A DNA stretch of 7,550 bases from CAZYWA01 sp964650975 [NCBI: uncultured bacterium] (GTDB lineage: Bacteria; JADJOY01): contig CAZYWA010000408.1 in assembly GCA_964650975.1 (NCBI GenBank), positions 1 to 7,550 on the forward strand, written 5' to 3'. Below the pieces are notes generated by a model. It worked only from the letters and a program-made list of their open reading frames with translations. It was not told the DNA's origin and searched no databases. The position numbers were made by a program, and so were the translations under genes. Below, in pieces: positions 6,697-7,550 of this stretch (position 1 is the stretch's first letter; each line of letters begins with the position of its first letter).

Positions 6697-7550
6697 GTGT
6701 TCACACCCAAGCTCGTCGTCTGCTTGCGGGAAGGGTACGGCCGCAAGACGTTCACGGCCGACCTCTTTGCCGGCCTGACCGTCGGCATCGTGGCGCTGCC
6801 GCTGGCGATGGCATTCGGCATCGCGTCGGGGGTTCCTCCCGAGCGAGGTCTCTTCACCGCGATCGTCGCCGGGTTCCTGATCTCGGCCCTGGGCGGAAGC
6901 CGGGTTCAGATCGGCGGTCCGACCGGCGCCTTCGTGGTGATCGTGTACGGCATCGTCCAGAAGCACGGCTACGACGGCCTCGCCGTCGCGACCCTGCTCG
7001 CCGGCGTAATCCTGATGGCGATGGGACTGGTGCGCTTCGGCGCGCTCATCAAGTTCATTCCCTATCCGGTCACCACCGGCTTCACCTCGGGGATCGCGCT
7101 CATCATCTTCTCGTCGCAGGTGCGCGATTTCCTCGGATTGCGCATGGATTCGGTTCCCGCCGGATTCCTCGACAAGTGGCTCGCGTACTTCCAGCATCTG
7201 GGGAACTGGAACCCCGCGGCGCTGGTGCTGGCGAGCGGCTCGGTAGCGGTGATCCTGCTGGTTCGCCGGGTCATTCCCAGGGTTCCAGGACCGATCGTCG
7301 CGGTGGTGCTGGCGTCGCTAGCGGCCTCGGCCCTCCACTTGCCCGTCGAGACCATCGGTACCCGCTTCGGTGGGATTCCACGGCTGCTGCCGGTCCCGCA
7401 TCTGCCGCATGCGAGCTTCCACACGCTGCGCGAGCTGGTGCCGGAGGCGTTCACCATCGCGATGCTGGGCGCGATCGAGTCGCTGCTCTCGGCCGTGGTC
7501 GCCGACGGCATGACCGGCGGCCGTCACCGCTCCAACGTCGAGCTGATCGC
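6697..7550 (+). CDS. SulP (SLC26-type) family anion transporter, 5' part
   Basis: An open frame of 284 codons with no stop reaches the window edge. The translation is unmistakably the membrane domain of a SulP transporter. It has a short cytoplasmic N-terminus (1-22), then helices including IVALPLAMAFGIASGVPPER (31-50), GGSRVQIGGPTGAFVV (66-81) and KFIPYPVTTGFTSG (119-132). The family block MLGAIESLLSAVVADGMTGG (256-275) lies near the break. Family members carry sulfate, bicarbonate, dicarboxylates or other anions, often with sodium or protons; the substrate cannot be decided from this half. The rest of the membrane domain and the usual C-terminal STAS domain would lie beyond 7550. GTG at 6697 is chosen because it gives the expected family N-terminus and no other usual start is close by; no Shine-Dalgarno is evident. 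The 31-base gap after the M16 gene suggests the same transcript. Confidence 0.95.
   Translation, partial: MFTPKLVVCLREGYGRKTFTADLFAGLTVGIVALPLAMAFGIASGVPPERGLFTAIVAGFLISALGGSRVQIGGPTGAFVVIVYGIVQKHGYDGLAVATLLAGVILMAMGLVRFGALIKFIPYPVTTGFTSGIALIIFSSQVRDFLGLRMDSVPAGFLDKWLAYFQHLGNWNPAALVLASGSVAVILLVRRVIPRVPGPIVAVVLASLAASALHLPVETIGTRFGGIPRLLPVPHLPHASFHTLRELVPEAFTIAMLGAIESLLSAVVADGMTGGRHRSNVELI

Noticed and set aside
6541-7511. Minus-strand open frames antisense to the M16 end and the SulP gene
   Set aside because: The plus strand reads a continuous, strongly family-like SulP membrane domain to the window edge, so the minus-strand frames are shadows.
223-7550. A defence or other novel multi-gene system, prompted by the HKD nuclease/lipase fold next to a kinase
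   Set aside because: The HKD protein resembles cardiolipin synthase-type enzymes, the kinase is a standard sensor kinase, and there is no effector-sensor pair, reverse transcriptase, repeat array or mobile-element context. The other genes are common transporter and peptidase families.

Overview
The window looks like a stretch of chromosome from a high-GC, probably Gram-negative bacterium. By eye it is roughly 70% GC with strong G/C preference at third codon positions. GTG starts are common, and one product looks like an exported lipoprotein. A myxobacterial or deltaproteobacterial lineage, or a candidate phylum such as Eisenbacteria, would fit, but nothing here fixes the taxon. I see no tRNA, rRNA, CRISPR array, insertion sequence or phage gene.

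The layout is two divergent gene groups around a 101-base intergenic region (3893-3993). To the left, on the minus strand, a 754-residue phospholipase D superfamily protein is followed 25 bases later by a soluble PAS-domain histidine kinase. They are probably co-transcribed. Positions 1-222, beyond the kinase stop, hold no gene I can support, only some hairpin-forming sequence. To the right, on the plus strand, come an EamA/DMT-family membrane transporter, an M16 (pitrilysin-type) zinc peptidase whose GTG start overlaps the transporter stop by four bases, and, 31 bases further on, the first 284 codons of a SulP-family anion transporter that runs off the window.

In family terms these are ordinary housekeeping or accessory genes, and I found no convincing new multi-gene system. 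Two proteins have uncommon architecture. The phospholipase D protein carries a long N-terminal half that reads as a beta-sandwich segment followed by a HAD-phosphatase-like segment with its catalytic acidic residues lost, fused to two intact HKD motifs. The M16 peptidase carries a short TPR-like helical tail. The pairing of the phospholipase D gene with an orphan histidine kinase is the best functional lead. The very long open frames antisense to the left-hand genes are high-GC shadows.
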